64,000 nucleotides of DNA from Nematopogon swammerdamellus (GCA_946902875.1 OX336343.1:21375596-21439595), one strand, 5' to 3'; positions 51,626 to 62,744 are shown, numbered from the stretch's first letter. The notes: generated from the letters alone by a model not told the origin. Translations and numbers: made by a program.

Positions 51626-52038
51626 AGACTCGCGAAAGTACAAACGATACTGCAAGGTCAAATCAATTCGAACGTCAAAAATCGCTCGTGTCTTGTGATT
51701 GGTTCACGCCGCATTCCTATGCAACGCACCCTCTCCCGCGGCCTTTACCTCTAACTCCCCGCTCCTGTTGTATTTTTGCGAGTAGTTTAATGTCAATCGG
51801 TTCTGCAGAGCTTTCCTCCACAGAACTGGTAAACTCTGTAACGCTCTCCCTGCCCACATACTCGTATTTCCCCACAAGTATAGTCTCGGGTCCTTCAAAA
51901 GAGGCGCGAATAGGCACCTGTCAGGCCCGCATGGCATTCGCAACCCCCGCGTACGACCGAATGTGCATTGGCGTCGTTGGACGCCTTATGGGTGGTTCGG
52001 CGTCACATGTCTGTTGGTCCATGTTACCGATGTCGGCA
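51626..52038 (+). pseudogene. LINE-a fragment, plus strand
   Basis: From about 51785: 'gagctttcctccacagaact', 'acgctctccctgcccacata', 'cgggtccttcaaaagaggcg', 'catggcattcgcaacccccg' encode the usual WN(A)LP..FK..GRHGI order with frame breaks. Confidence 0.7.
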
Positions 52039-52430
52039 GTTTTTCACGCCGGCCCAACTGCTTACACTCTATAAAGCACAAGTAAGACCGGTGATGGAAA
52101 ATTAATCTTTGGGAGGGTTCCCCTGAGTACCTCCTTTCAGCCTTTGATTCTATTCAGCGACGAGCCATTCGCTCTGAAGCACAGACGTATCGTTGGGTCA
52201 TTGAGCCTGTTTTATCGGTACTACTATGGCCGCTGCTCTGATGAACTTGCTGCCCTTATTCCTGCTTCTCCTGGTCACCTTCGCCAAATCCGCCATACAC
52301 TCGCAGAGCACCCCCTTGTAGTCGACAGAAGAGTTCTTCGAACTGCACGATTCTCTAAGCCGTTCCTGTGCCGCACTCCAAAGTGTGGAACGGGCTCCCA
52401 GGAAATATCTTTCCCCACTCCTACGTTGTA
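52039..52430 (+). pseudogene. LINE-b reverse transcriptase C-terminus, plus strand
   Basis: AQLLTLYKAQVRPVMEN in one frame, then LKHRRIVGSLSLFYRYYYG, RCSDELAALIPASPGHLR, AEHPLVVDRRVLRTARFSKP in another. Same protein as 58577-59558; frameshifted, with stop codons around 52105-52140. Confidence 0.8.
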
Positions 52431-52654
52431 TATTTTGTATGTATATTATTTATTAAGCATTCATTAGACAGCATGACTGTACTCGAATTTGTTACAATTT
52501 GTTCTATCCGATTCGATTACACCCACGAAGAAGAACCGGTAAGAAACTTCGCAGGGTTTTTTTTTCATAATCATTTTTACAAGCATTTAGTGAGTAGTAG
52601 CAGCATTTAGTAGTAGTAGCATTTAGTGACCATTTAGTGAGCATTTAGAGAGTA
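52431..52654. other. Spacer within LINE-b, with 'gcatttagtga' tandem units
   Basis: 52570-52650 has several 'gcatttagtgag'-like units in tandem. It separates the LINE-b coding part from its 3' end (52655). Confidence 0.5.
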
Positions 52655-52800
52655 CAATACACGGATCTTCAAATCGCGGGTTAATAGCCTTTCCCCGGTG
52701 ACATTAGTCCATCTCCAAGCTGGACTGGCACCTCCTTAGCGGTAAAATTACCTGCGCCTGAGGCTTCTACCTCGGGCAGAGCCACCCAGTTAGAAAGGAA
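52655..52800 (+). pseudogene. LINE-b 3' end, plus strand
   Basis: 'cggatcttcaaatcgcgggt' to 'cgggcagagccacccagtta', the reverse of 47997-48235. Confidence 0.75.
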
Positions 52801-53147
52801 TAAAAAGAAATTGTCGCGCTTTCTATAAAAAAAAATGTCACCTCTGTATTTACAAGTAGATCTACCGCACCGAGTCCCCAACAAGATAGTTACATAAATC
52901 AAACAGTTTTATTTTATAAGTAGTTGTGTAAGGCATTATGCGCTGGAGTACGACCGTGGATACTAGTTATTCGGTGTGTGAGGCAGGGCCGTACTTGATC
53001 TGATAAAATTTGTATTACTTACCTCTTTTTTTTTAAATATAAATATGAACTGTAATTAAATTAAGTACCTACTTTATGCAATATTTTACTATAATTGTAA
53101 CATAAAATATAAAAAAGTAATACTAATAACTAAATAAATAAACCTAC
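52801..53147. other. AT-rich spacer
   Basis: Nothing recognised. Confidence 0.4.
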
Positions 53148-53315
53148 CTAACAAACATTATAATAACTATCAAAAGGGGCATTTTCAAATGTTCCTAGAA
53201 CACTTGCTGCATTACCCCGCTGGATGGCAAGGCTTACCCTTTGAATGAAGTAGGCCCTTGATTGCGGGACGCCAGTTGCGTCCACCAGCAGAGGCCCAAG
53301 CCTCTTCAAGAAGCT
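53148..53315 (-). pseudogene. Relic 4 of RT-linked domain, C-terminal end
   Basis: One open minus frame: [55 protein letters not shown]. It is the best-preserved C-terminus of the four. It shares ATGV.QS.AYFIQR and the NVC-stop end with relic 1, so these two belong to one subfamily. Confidence 0.7.
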
Positions 53316-53574
53316 TACTTAACTTACCTCTTATGTTGCATACGTTTTAGATTTTGAAGAAGTGGCTACAGTAGCACACTCCAAATTCGAGAAATTGAAA
53401 TGAAGTATGAAATAAAGTATAGTTCAGTAATGTCATATAGATGGCGCTGACGACTGCGGAGGTGGAGTGATATTTTCATTTGTTTTGACAGCTGTCAGGA
53501 ATGTCTCAGCTTCACACATAGAAAGATAGAAATAGATAAGAAAGAAAAAAAAGATATAAATAAATAAAATAATA
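53316..53574. other. Spacer with short repeat 53420-53500
   Basis: 'tagatggcgctgacgactgc' region matches about 25-105. Otherwise nothing. Confidence 0.4.
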
Positions 53575-53602
53575 AAACAATAAAGAAAGACATTAAGAAC
53601 AA

Positions 53603-53674
<72 letters not shown>

Positions 53675-53690
53675 AAAAAAGAAAAAAGAA
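53575..53690. repeat. (GAAA)n microsatellite 2
   Basis: About 20 near-perfect GAAA units. Confidence 0.95.
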
Positions 53691-53749
53691 GGAAATACAG
53701 AAATAAAGAAATACATTTTTTGTTCTTAAATGCGAACAGATATTTTCTA

Positions 53750-53875
53750 TGTTCGCTTATAAGTCAAGAACTACTCAATCAATTCACATGAGGGTTTCCC
53801 TGACGTATTGATCTAAGGATGGTTATATGAGTATAAAAACGAAGCGAAGTGAGCCGCTCGGCGCAGCTAGTGTTA
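53750..53875 (+). repeat. Dispersed lepidopteran-type repeat end
   Basis: 'gcttataagtcaagaactac' to 'gctcggcgcagctagtgtta', the general pattern of R and S ends. Confidence 0.5.
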
Positions 53876-54477
53876 TTTACAACGTTGTCTCCAGATGTAC
53901 CTGGATTCGACCCTGTAGTGAATACCTAACCTATGATCGAATCGAAGCAAAATCATACTTTAACTGAAATTGGCAGGTCTGTTCTGACTTCTGATAACTC
54001 GCTTTTTTGCTATCTTTTTTAGGGTTTCGTTTCAAAATAAAATGTAGTATTATTACATTGATTTCCTGACGAAATTTTAATCCACAATCACTGGAAAACA
54101 ATGTTATTATAGTTTTTTTAATATAATGACAATGACAGTAATATTATTCACAATTTATAAATTAAAATTATTAAATTAAAATAAATAAATTATTATTAAT
54201 TTGAAAAAAAAATATTATATAATGATTTTAATAATTTGATGTTTGAATAGTCAAAATAATTTTCGAATCGGTTGAATACTTTCCAAAGCCCGCTTTTTTA
54301 TGAAAGCTAGTATGAAGGCTATTTGTTTTTTGCGGTAACATATTTTATCAAAATGATTAATGTTTTCGTCAGTTTCAAATCTACACAGCTATGTAAAAAA
54401 AATAGAAGAATAATTCAACCAAATTAATCAAAGCAGACAAGTTACTATACTACACATATTCTGATAATATTAAACCA
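53876..54477. other. AT-rich spacer
   Basis: Nothing recognised. Confidence 0.4.
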
Positions 54478-54720
54478 CAAGCTGTGCCCGCGGCTCCGCC
54501 CGCTCTCATATTTCACTTCACTGCTAACCTCATAAGCCATTTAGCGTGATAGTAAGTAGCCTATAGTTGATGGGAAGAATCAAGCTATCCGTAGAATTTT
54601 GTTTTATTAAAATCGGTTCAGTGGTTCTCGAGTTATAAGCGGACAGACAGACACTCAGACAGACAGAAAGCAGACGTTAGATTTTATTATAGGTAAGGAA
54701 GGAAGGATATAAGGAAGGAA
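54478..54720 (-). repeat. Dispersed repeat R, minus strand
   Basis: 'aagctgtgcccgcggctccg' to 'agacgttagattttattata', then (GGAAG)-like units that also flank the copy at 33598. Confidence 0.85.
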
Positions 54721-54941
54721 GGATTATTACACTCAGTATACTCTTGAAAATATATTTGTTTTGCCTCCAATTGCTATAATAACTTGAATTTTTACGTTTT
54801 ATATGGAGGTATAGGTATATAACATTATATTGGTTTCAATACTTTATAAATTATAATAGTGTACTTTGAGGTGTCTGTTTGATTATTAATGTTGGACTTA
54901 TGCAAGAAAAAATATTTTATAACTTCACAATGGCTGCAATT
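54721..54941. other. AT-rich spacer
   Basis: Nothing recognised. Confidence 0.4.
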
Positions 54942-55312
54942 GTCAGCCTCGATAGCTCAGTGGTGCAGACAGTCAACTGTCGCTATTGAATGTTAAGCAA
55001 CGCTGGGTGCGGTCAGTACTTGGATGGGTGACCGCTGACCGTTGGAGGCTGACCGAGGTTCGGATTCCTCGTAGAACTGTAGGTCCCTTCCCTCCTAATC
55101 TTACTTGGTGGTAGGGTTTAAACCGCCCGGGTTGGTACCACCGCACTGAATGAAACGTCGGTCTAAACGGCTATGTAAATAGTTTGTGTTTTCCGACCAG
55201 TTCAGTGTAGCCGGCACGATCAAAGGGGGAAGCACTGAAATGGCACCTAGTTCACCCGGTGTTATGGGCTGATGTAGCCAACCGTGTCAGTATCCATAAA
55301 AAAAAAAAAAAA
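54942..55312 (+). mobile_element. SINE-A, intact composite head
   Basis: Head almost identical to 5064: box A 'cgatagctcagtggtgcaga', 5S-like 'gttaagcaacgctgggtgcg' with 'cttggatgggtgaccgct', box B 'cgaggttcggattcctcgta'. The tail lacks about 30 bp ('gggctgatgtagccaacc'), then 15 As. Confidence 0.9.
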
Positions 55313-55924
55313 GTTTCAACATAACCTTTCATGCACGTACAAAGTGCACACTTGACTGACACTAGAATTGTTTTGAGCGACGTCTGAGTGTGTTAGGTAG
55401 TGCATGCATGCAATTAGTTGAACATTTTGAGTATTATTAAGTTCGATCTTATTTTGAGCATTATGTATGATCGATCATTGATCATAGCAATGATATGAGT
55501 ATATTTCGATGTAGGTATATTGGACTTTTATTTCGAAAGTATTTTATGCATTTGACCTTGTTTTCAATATTTAAGTTCTGTAAATAGACTATATTTAAAT
55601 GTGTGTTTTCGCAAATATAATTGGTGGGTAGGAGGTGTCGTGTCTAGATTTTAGTTTTTAAGTGTCAGTAATATATAGATAATTACTTATGAATAACGAT
55701 ATGTTGAAACTGGTATAAAAAATAAAACAGAATACATTTATAGCACTTAAACATTAGTTGCAAAATGTACAGCTTAACGCCATAGGCGTTCTGTTCCAGC
55801 CAACCTTGTACTTACGTGTATTATTAAGTATTCTTATTATTATTTTATCTTCAATTCTCACGTTCAACTCTTGTGTTACTACCTATTTACATTTCACTAT
55901 ATTAATCGAATCTCAAACCTACAA
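55313..55924. other. AT-rich spacer with type-e LINE tail at 55730-55810
   Basis: 'gcttaacgccataggcgttc' near 55780 is the minus-strand type-e LINE 3' UTR. The rest is unrecognised. Confidence 0.5.
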
Positions 55925-56084
55925 AGGTTGACTGTAAGAAATCTCTACAAGGGATAAGTCCGAATTTGCACCTTATGTAAATTTTTTTAAAATTATTTAT
56001 TAGGGTAAACTTACAGTGTTATTTATTACTTATAATATAAATATACAAATATATATTTTTAATTAGAAAAATGCAAGTCGAAAA
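55925..56084 (+). mobile_element. LINE 3' tail, truncated
   Basis: 'aaggttgactgtaagaaatc' and 'gggataagtccgaatttgca' to 'cttatgtaaatttt', as at 23086. Followed by AT-rich DNA. Confidence 0.6.
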
Positions 56085-56190
56085 TCACTGGAAAAAATAC
56101 ATCCCGACCAGGATTCGAACCTGCGTCTCTGGCAGGTCGTCTGGCCGCCAACGCGATATCCAACAACACCACCGGACCGTTACCTATTAT
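56085..56190 (-). other. tRNA-like segment, probably another SINE head
   Basis: On the minus strand: a box A-like 'gtccggtggtgttgttgg', then 'cgcgttggcggccag', and a good box B 'cgcaggttcgaatcctggtc'. A full cloverleaf cannot be drawn with confidence and the 3' side runs into 'ttttttccagtgattttc'. Unrelated to the SINE-A and SINE-B heads. Confidence 0.5.
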
Positions 56191-56287
56191 CTCCAAATTT
56201 TCGATCTATTGCACCTTCATGAAAGATGTCGCATAATTTTTGCGAGTACGTGCTTATAGTACTAACATATAAACATAAAAATATACA

Positions 56288-57602
56288 AATCGCACCCTCA
56301 GAACAAAACTGTCGTAAGTCTGAAATTTTAAAAAATGAAGTAAGTATGAGGTTCTTATCTAAATGTGCATATCTTTCACGTGTAAAATTGTCGTAACGCT
56401 TAAAAATGAATTTACAACAAAATACTCACCCGAACAGTTTTGCATTAATCGATTTTCAGGCTTCATGTCAATGCAAAAGTGTAGCTCTCTTCATTACTAC
56501 AGTTTAGCACTATCAATCGAATGAATTTCTAGTGGCTAAACACGATTTAGAGTTTTACATTAGACATTTTTCTCAGTTGCAACACAATTAAATAATGCAC
56601 AATACTTTCAAAAATGTCCTATGTTTGACCAAACTAAAAGTATATTACCCTCCAGAATATTTTACACAAATTCACTGAAAAATAACATTACAGGTTCGCC
56701 TGAAAAATGAATTACTACACTTTTGCACATAGCTTATTTTTATAATTACGACAGTTTGACACCAACTTTACCTTAGTAAACTTTTACTCGCATACAAAAA
56801 TAATTTATGCAATCACATTTTAAGAGTTGTTTCATTTAATTTATTTTAGATTTTTGTAAAAAAAAATTCTCCTTATATTTAACTTATGCAACGATTTTTT
56901 AATTTTAAAACTCTCTGTGACCAATTAGGCCATAATTTCAAAGTGAACGAAGAAGGAGAAACGGTGAAATGGAATGACATTAAAATGTTAAAAGTAGAAA
57001 AAAACCACTCCTCATGTTATAATGTACAAGAACGACTACGATGATGAATCGTGGCATAAATTAAATATAAGGAGAATGGCACGTAGAACGAAAATATACA
57101 CAAATGACATACCTGTCCCTCTTGATCCTGCGTAGTAATCTGTGCCTGCGTACCCACAAAATCCGAAACTTTCCAATGAAAAAATAAAAGATTTAATTGT
57201 TCCTTTGCCAAGAAAATCTTATACCACAACAACATCACAATTTTTACAAAAATCTAAAATAAATTAAATGAAACAACTCTTAAAATGTGATTGCATACAT
57301 TATTTTTGTATGCGAGTAAAAGTTTACTAAGGTAAAGTTGGTGTCAAACTGTCGTAATTATAAAAATAAGCTATGTGCAAAAGTGTAGTAATTCATTTTT
57401 CAGGCGAACCTGTAATGTTATTTTTCAGTGAATTTGTGTAAAATATTCTGGAGGGTAATATACTTTTAGTTTGGTAAAATAAAGGACATTTTTGAAAGTA
57501 TAAGTGCATTATTTAATTAATTCAAGGTCGAATATTCAGAAAAACTCAATTATCTCAAAACTATAATTCCCTAATTACGACAGTTTTATTCTGAGAGTGC
57601 GA
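56288..57602. mobile_element. 1.3 kb foldback DNA transposon relic
   Basis: Outer ends 'cgcaccctcagaacaaaact' and 'agttttattctgagagtgcg'. Long inner arms pair over about 300 bp: 56575-56870 ('ttttagatttttgtaaaaaa', 'gcacatagcttatttttata') with 57240-57500. The motif 'tgtcgtaa' recurs in both arms. The unpaired centre (56875-57235) holds the coding remnant. The left arm has ~200 bp without partner, so the right arm has a deletion. Confidence 0.9.
56886..57135 (+). pseudogene. Frameshifted transposase-like remnant
   Basis: ATG at 56886 opens MQRFFNFKTLCDQLGHNFKV, NEEGETVKWNDIKMLKVEK. The frame then shifts by one base in the A-run near 57000. It continues PHVIMYKNDYDDESWHKLNI, RRMARRTKIYTNDIPVPLDP to a stop at 57135. 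Together about 80 residues, charged and compact like an internal slice of a transposase. I do not recognise the family; catalytic residues cannot be assigned. Its place in the centre of a foldback element is the main support. Confidence 0.5.
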
Positions 57603-57637
57603 AATATAACTTGACGTGTGACGAAATATAACGTGTG

Positions 57638-57850
57638 TTCCCCACCACCTATAACCTGGGAATCTTCAAAAGGCGTGTTAATAAATTAGACAACAACCTC
57701 TTTGTCCGCCTTGTAGCTGGCATGGCGCCTCTCTGAGCGTGGTTTCGCGAGGAGTGGGGTTATTGGCTGTGTGTTAATCGTTCTTTGAACTTTTGGGCAC
57801 AGCCACCCGTGCCGGTAGTCTATAAAAAAAAAAAAAAAAAAAAAAAAAAA
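57638..57850 (+). pseudogene. LINE-d 3' end with long poly-A
   Basis: 'acctgggaatcttcaaaagg' to 'cccgtgccggtagtctat', then about 30 As. The long uninterrupted A-run suggests a recent insertion. Only the last codons remain. Confidence 0.85.
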
Positions 57851-58194
57851 CTTACAAGACACCAATTACAAGTTTACACATTGTAGTTAAAGCAAAAAAA
57901 AAACACGAAAACATACAAATTTCTCACTATTAACTCTGTCTTTCCGGAGTGTAGTTAAACCAAAAAACCTATACAATACACATACAGTCGAACATTACGA
58001 CTACAAACACACACAAATACAACTTTCACTATGCCGCACAAGCGCGTATTACAACCTACTGGCCTTATTTTCCGCGAGTTGACATTTACTAAGAAAACAC
58101 GTCGGTACACACGCAGTGTTTACATAAAACGTAAGAAAAGTTCGGTCAAATGCGAGAGGGTTCCGTGGATCCGCTATACGCTATACCTATACCT
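57851..58194. other. Spacer
   Basis: Nothing recognised. Confidence 0.4.
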
Positions 58195-58576
58195 TTAAAA
58201 AAAATCTGTTAAGTGCGAGTTTTACTCGCGCACGGAGGTTTCCGTATCTATCCGCTATTATCCGCCTATCTTTTGCCTTTCAACGTTGCAATGTATATAA
58301 GCCTGTGGCGCCATCTATTAATCAATAGTGTGACTAATCGATTTTATTGTATGTTTGTTGTATGGGAGCCCCCCTTAATTTTTAACATTTTCTTTTTTTT
58401 TTATTATTGGTTGTTATATCCGCCATAGTAACACATTCTCTGAAAATTTCAACCGGCTACCTATTAGGGTACAAGAGAAACAGCCCTCGGACAGACGGAC
58501 AGACGGACGGACGGACGGACAGACGGCGTAGACTTAGTAATAGGCTTCCCTACGGGATATGGAAACCTAAAAACTT
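58195..58576 (+). repeat. Dispersed repeat G
   Basis: 'gtgcgagttttactcgcgca' to 'gggatatggaaacctaaaaa', with 'tgttatatccgccatagtaa' and a (GGAC)n tract. Abuts the LINE-b end. Confidence 0.85.
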
Positions 58577-59558
58577 TTATTGCTACCGAACTGGGTGGCT
58601 CTGTCTGAGGTCGCAACCTCAGGCGCAGCCAATTTCAACCCCGAAAAGGTGCCAGTCCGGCTTGGAGGTGGACTAATGTTGCTGGGGAAAGGCTATTAAC
58701 CCGTGATTTGAAGATCCGTGGATTGTAGGAGTGGGGGAAGATATTCCCTGGGAGCGCGTTCCACACCTTTGCAGTGCGGTACAAGAACGATTTAGAGAAT
58801 CGTGCAGTTCGAAGAACTCTTCTGTCGACTACAAAGGGGTGTTCCGCGAGAGTATGGCGGGTTTGGGCAATAAGGGAAGCAAGTTCGTCAGAGCAGTGGC
58901 CATAGTAGTACCGATAAAACAGGCTCAATGACCCAACGATACGTCTATGCTTTAGAGGTTGAAGGTCCTTTGTGAGTACAGAGTCACCAATCAGGCGAAT
59001 GGCTCGTCGCTGAATAGAATCCAAGGCTGAAAGAAGGTACTCAGGGGAACCCTCCCAAAGATGACTGCAATATTCCATCACCGGTCTTACTTGTGCTTTG
59101 TATAGTGTAAGCAGTTGGGCCGGCGTGAAAAATCGCCGACATCGGCAAAGGATCCCTAATTTTCGAGACGCGAGTTTTGCCTTGGACTCTATGAACGATC
59201 GAAACCCAACGTCCCTGGACACCTCCATACCCAGGACGCCCAGACTACCATCGTTGGGGACTTGGCTGCCCTGAAAAGTGGCTTGGAGAGGAAACGGATC
59301 AGCCTTAGTAGAGAAGGCACAAGCTTGCGTTTTGGCTACGTTAAAGTTGACCAAGTTCTTCTTCCCCCAAGAGGATACTTTTTCGAGAACCAGGTCAACC
59401 CGAGCAACAGTTTCGCGTCTCGCGTTTGCTGCTGAGGCCTCTCTACCCTTCCAGTCCTTGATGAACCCTTCGTGCACCGTGCTGTCGTCCGCGTAACAGT
59501 GTATTTCTCAAAGCGAGAGCATGTCGTTGATGAACAATAAAAACAGCGTAGGACCTGT
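58577..59558 (-). pseudogene. LINE-b reverse transcriptase, 5'-truncated
   Basis: Best LINE piece. From 59556 down the minus strand reads GPTLFLLFINDMLSL, a TGA stop (59508-59510), EIHCYADDSTVH with the catalytic YADD at 59484-59495, then about 280 open codons: WGKKNLVNFNVAKTQACAFS, LGVLGMEVS, LTLYKAQVRPVMEYCSHLWE, LDSIQRRAIRLIGD, HRRIVGSLSLFYRYYYG, RTAKVWNALPGNIFPHSY, stop at 58635. These are the RT palm (motif B/C onward), thumb and C-terminal region of a Jockey/CR1-type non-LTR retrotransposon. Everything upstream (fingers, endonuclease) is absent. The single stop plus truncation makes it dead. 3' UTR ends near 58577. Confidence 0.9.
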
Positions 59559-59808
59559 CGCGCCATCTATTATTCAGTAGCGTGGCTAATCGATTCTTAG
59601 CACGTTTCGTGTATGGAGACGTCCTTACTTTTTTTGCTTTTTGCTTTTTTTATTATTTGTTGGGACATCCGCCATAATAACACATATTCTGTGAAAATTT
59701 CAACCCGCTACCTATTACGGTTCAAAAGATACAACCCTAGTAAGGACAGACAGGCAGACAGACAAACATACGGCGTATGCTTAGTAAAATGGGCTTCCGT
59801 ATTTCTTT
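59559..59808 (+). repeat. Dispersed repeat G, partial
   Basis: 'cgcgccatctattattcagt' to 'aaatgggcttccgta'. It resembles 58300-58560, so G flanks the LINE-b on both sides; LINE-b has probably inserted into or between G copies. Confidence 0.75.
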
Positions 59809-60030
59809 TTTATAGACAGCCGGCGCGGGTTTCTTTGCCCATTACTTCAACGGAAGATCAGACACAGCCAATAACACTTTTCCTCGCGAAACCACGCTCA
59901 GAGAAGCGCCATGCCAGCTACAAGGCGGACAAAAAGGTTGTCGTCTAATTTATTTACACGCCTTTTGAAGATCCTGAGGTTATAGGTGGTAGGGAACACA
60001 ATCACCAGAAGGCCGTTCCATATAAAAAAC
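59809..60030 (-). pseudogene. LINE-d 3' end
   Basis: 'ttttatagacagccggcgcg' to 'gccgttccatataaaa'; reverse of 48990-49186, truncated. Confidence 0.8.
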
Positions 60031-60562
60031 GGTCAAATGCGAGCCGAACAACTCTAGATTTTAACTTGCAGGAGCTGGTTGGAGAAGAACGTAACCATTC
60101 CAGTTTTCCATCCTTTCCGGATATATGTAGAACACAAGATTTGTGCCCAAAAAGTTCAACAGTCCGGCCCGACGCGTCAGATGGAAGCGGAAAGCGTTCT
60201 GGCTCTACTCGACGGCTCAAGGTCAAGTGTATAAAGCAAGCTGCTGGAACACATACGCAGACTACAGCGAAGTAGAGTTGGAACGGACTGAATAACAGTT
60301 TAGTAGTTTTTGTCCATCCAGATCTGTGGTGCCTATATATCAGCCAAGAACATTTAATAGATCGGACCTTCCCCGCGCCAGCGTAACACGATGTTTGTAT
60401 AAACGTACAATATTCCATTCGTTACCAACCAATCAGAGCGCGATACCGCCCGATACCACCCAATCTGACACGGTTGGCTACATCACCTACAACATCCGTG
60501 ATATTAAGTTTGACGCTTGTACGTATTACCGTTTTTACGATAGAGCAAATTAAAAAAAAACA
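60031..60562. other. Unassigned segment with open frames on both strands
   Basis: 60002-60418 (minus, 138 codons) and 60066-60275 (plus, 69 codons) are open but share no motif with any family I know. The plus frame is preceded by 'ttttaacttgcag', which could be a splice acceptor. A 40-bp SINE-A tail scrap ('gacacggttggctacatcac') sits at 60466-60502. No gene called. Confidence 0.3.
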
Positions 60563-60692
60563 AGTTTCTTCTACGGAAACCCCCTTAATTTTTATTTACA
60601 GTTTTTTTTTTTATTTTTTTATTTCTTAATTTATCAGCCACAATAACACATGTTCAAAAGATATAGACGGAAGAACAGACGGAACCCTAAAA
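60563..60692 (+). repeat. Dispersed repeat G, scrap
   Basis: 'tttcttctacggaaaccccc' to 'cagacggaaccctaaaat' with a large T-run and deletion. Confidence 0.65.
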
Positions 60693-61029
60693 TGGCATAT
60701 TAAATAGTAAGTTGTTACATTGTTACACTGTAAGAAATACTCAACTGAATTAATAAATTTAATTTGAAAAAAAAAAACAAATCAAAATGAAACCTTACAT
60801 CTCGACCAAGAGTTAGTCGAAACCATTATGGCGTCGTTCGTCGTATAACTGTATCATTCGGCGACAGGTAAGCCTCATGGTGAACCACCGCCGTACCGGA
60901 TATGAACACAACACGCTGGCTAGCGCAGCCATACTTCCTGCGTGACCAAAAGCCAATACTGTGCCTTCGAGTGGCTTCGATTCGTGACCGACGACAATTT
61001 CTGCTCGCACATACCATAAGTATGAAAGT
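60693..61029 (-). other. Short coding-like segment, unidentified
   Basis: Minus strand about 61020-60813 reads LWYVRAEIVVGHESKPLEGT, VLAFGHAGSMAALASVLCSY, MIQLYDERRHNGFD and a stop. Open for ~70 codons with protein-like composition. Not recognised, no second copy. Could be an old retroelement slice. Confidence 0.3.
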
Positions 61030-61428
61030 TTTTTTTTATGGAAACTGACACGGTTGGCTACATCACCTACAACATCCGTAATTTCAGCCCATAACACCGC
61101 GTGAACTAGGTGCCACGTCAGTGCTTCCCTTTATTTCATGTCGCACGAACTATTTACATAGGCGCCTTTTATGAGCCTTTTACTTGGGAGGAAATACATA
61201 CATGAACAGGGAGTGCGTTCCAAATTTTCCCTGTTCTGTGAATTAAGGTCTCTTCCCTTCTTACCTTACTAGGTGGTAGGGTTTATCCTGCCCGGATTCG
61301 TACCACTGCACTGAATGAAACGTCGGTCAAAACGGCTATGTAAACAGTTCGTGGCCGAGATGAAATGAAGGGAAGCACTGACATGACACCTAGTTCACCT
61401 CGCATTATGGGCTGACGTCACGGATTGA
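61030..61428. mobile_element. SINE-A pieces facing each other with a LINE-a scrap between
   Basis: 61030-61163 minus SINE-A tail; 61165-61245 minus LINE-a scrap ('gggagtgcgttccaaatttt'); 61246-61428 plus SINE-A central domain and tail ('ccttactaggtggtagggtt' to 'tgggctgacgtcacgga'). Confidence 0.8.
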
Positions 61429-61446
61429 TTCTTATTTTACTTACTA

Positions 61447-61690
61447 CTTTTTTTTATGGAAACTGACACGGTTGGCTACATCACCTACAACATCCGTGAT
61501 GTCATAACACCGTGTGAACTTGGTGCCACGTCAGTGCTTCCCTTCGGTCGTGCCGGCTACACTAAACTGGACGGAAAACTATTTACATAGCCGTTTCGAC
61601 CGACCTTTCATTCAGTGCGGTGGTATCAACCCGGGCGGGTTAAACCCTACCACCTAGTAATATAAGAAGGGAGCCATATGCCTTACTCGT
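61447..61690 (-). mobile_element. XA composite SINE, head-truncated
   Basis: T-run, tail, central domain, ending 'aagaagggagccatatgcct' at the XA junction. Internal deletions of about 10 bp. Confidence 0.85.
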
Positions 61691-61929
61691 ACTACTACTT
61701 TTATACTATTTGCAAATTCTGTGCTACCGTGGTACTACCTAAATATTATAGTCACCTAGTATCTCTCGACGCGCTTCAAAGGCTTCCATCCTGAGGTTTC
61801 GAAATAAATCAAACATAATAATCAATGGGTCAAGTTTAAGAGGCGTGTCGGATTCTATAGAGGTGGTTTTGATTGATACTTCCGGCAATCAGCTGGGCCT
61901 CAAGCATGTTTTTAAGTTCACGAATTTTA
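61691..61929. other. Spacer
   Basis: Nothing recognised. Confidence 0.4.
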
Positions 61930-62250
61930 TATATTACGCGGCTTCGCTCGCGTGAAATTCGTAATTAAAAAGAAGAAAGTAAGTAAGCTCGCTACCGGTA
62001 ACTTTATTTTGGCGCGCGAAACAATTCGGTTTGTATGAGAGCAACATTTTAGCGTAACAGGAACTGAATTGTATTTATCCTATCCTGTGTCCCGTGTAGT
62101 TAAAAGTGCTTGGACTAAGTTTAATTGGATTCGGATGATCGGTTTAAGAGTTACGGATGAACATACATAAATACAGAAAAGATTTCTAAAATCGTCAATT
62201 TAGTTTTAGTGTCATACATAGAGTTAACAAACGCAATATCTCATAAAACG
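61930..62250 (-). repeat. Dispersed repeat S
   Basis: 'tacgcggcttcgctcgcgtg' to 'acgcaatatctcataaaac'; lacks the last ~50 bp, where SINE-B begins. Confidence 0.85.
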
Positions 62251-62251
62251 G

Positions 62252-62654
62252 CGGCGGGTGGCCGAGTGGTTTGGGCATCGGCTTCTGATGCGAGAGGTCC
62301 GAGGTTCGAATCCGGTCGGCGTGTATCAATGAGTATTTTCTGACGAAAAAAATTACGTGCATACCTACACCTGCTACTTCACCGTTCGGAACCGGTGTAA
62401 AACTGTAGGTCCCTTCCCTTGCCCCTCACTAGGTGGTAGGCTCAAATTGTAGCCGACTGGGTTGATACCACCGTACTGGATGTAAGATGGCCTCATAGCA
62501 GCCTCGGTTGTGTTCTCCTCTAGTTCAGTATAGCCAACAATCCAGGGAAGTCTCCGCTATGGCACCTACCTTCTCGGTGGTGGTATTGGCTGGTCGGAGC
62601 ATGTGCTTTGGCCCCTCCGACTCAGCCAACCATACACGATTACTTAAAAAAAAC
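62252..62654 (+). mobile_element. SINE-B, full length
   Basis: Box A 'gggtggccgagtggtttggg', box B 'ccgaggttcgaatccggtcg', then the same body as 46141-46543 with a few percent difference. Short A-run at the end. Confidence 0.9.
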
Positions 62655-62744
62655 AAAGTACATGAGCTTCCCTTACAAATGTATAGTATTGTATAGTATT
62701 TGATGGTTTAAGTGTGATAGGGTCGGTCGGTGGATATAGTCTAC
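62655..62744. other. Spacer
   Basis: Nothing recognised. Confidence 0.4.

Noticed and set aside
58407..58676. 89-codon plus frame with TDGQTDGRTD
   Set aside because: It translates the GGAC tract of repeat G. Similar frames at 878-1231 and 35287-35493 have the same origin.
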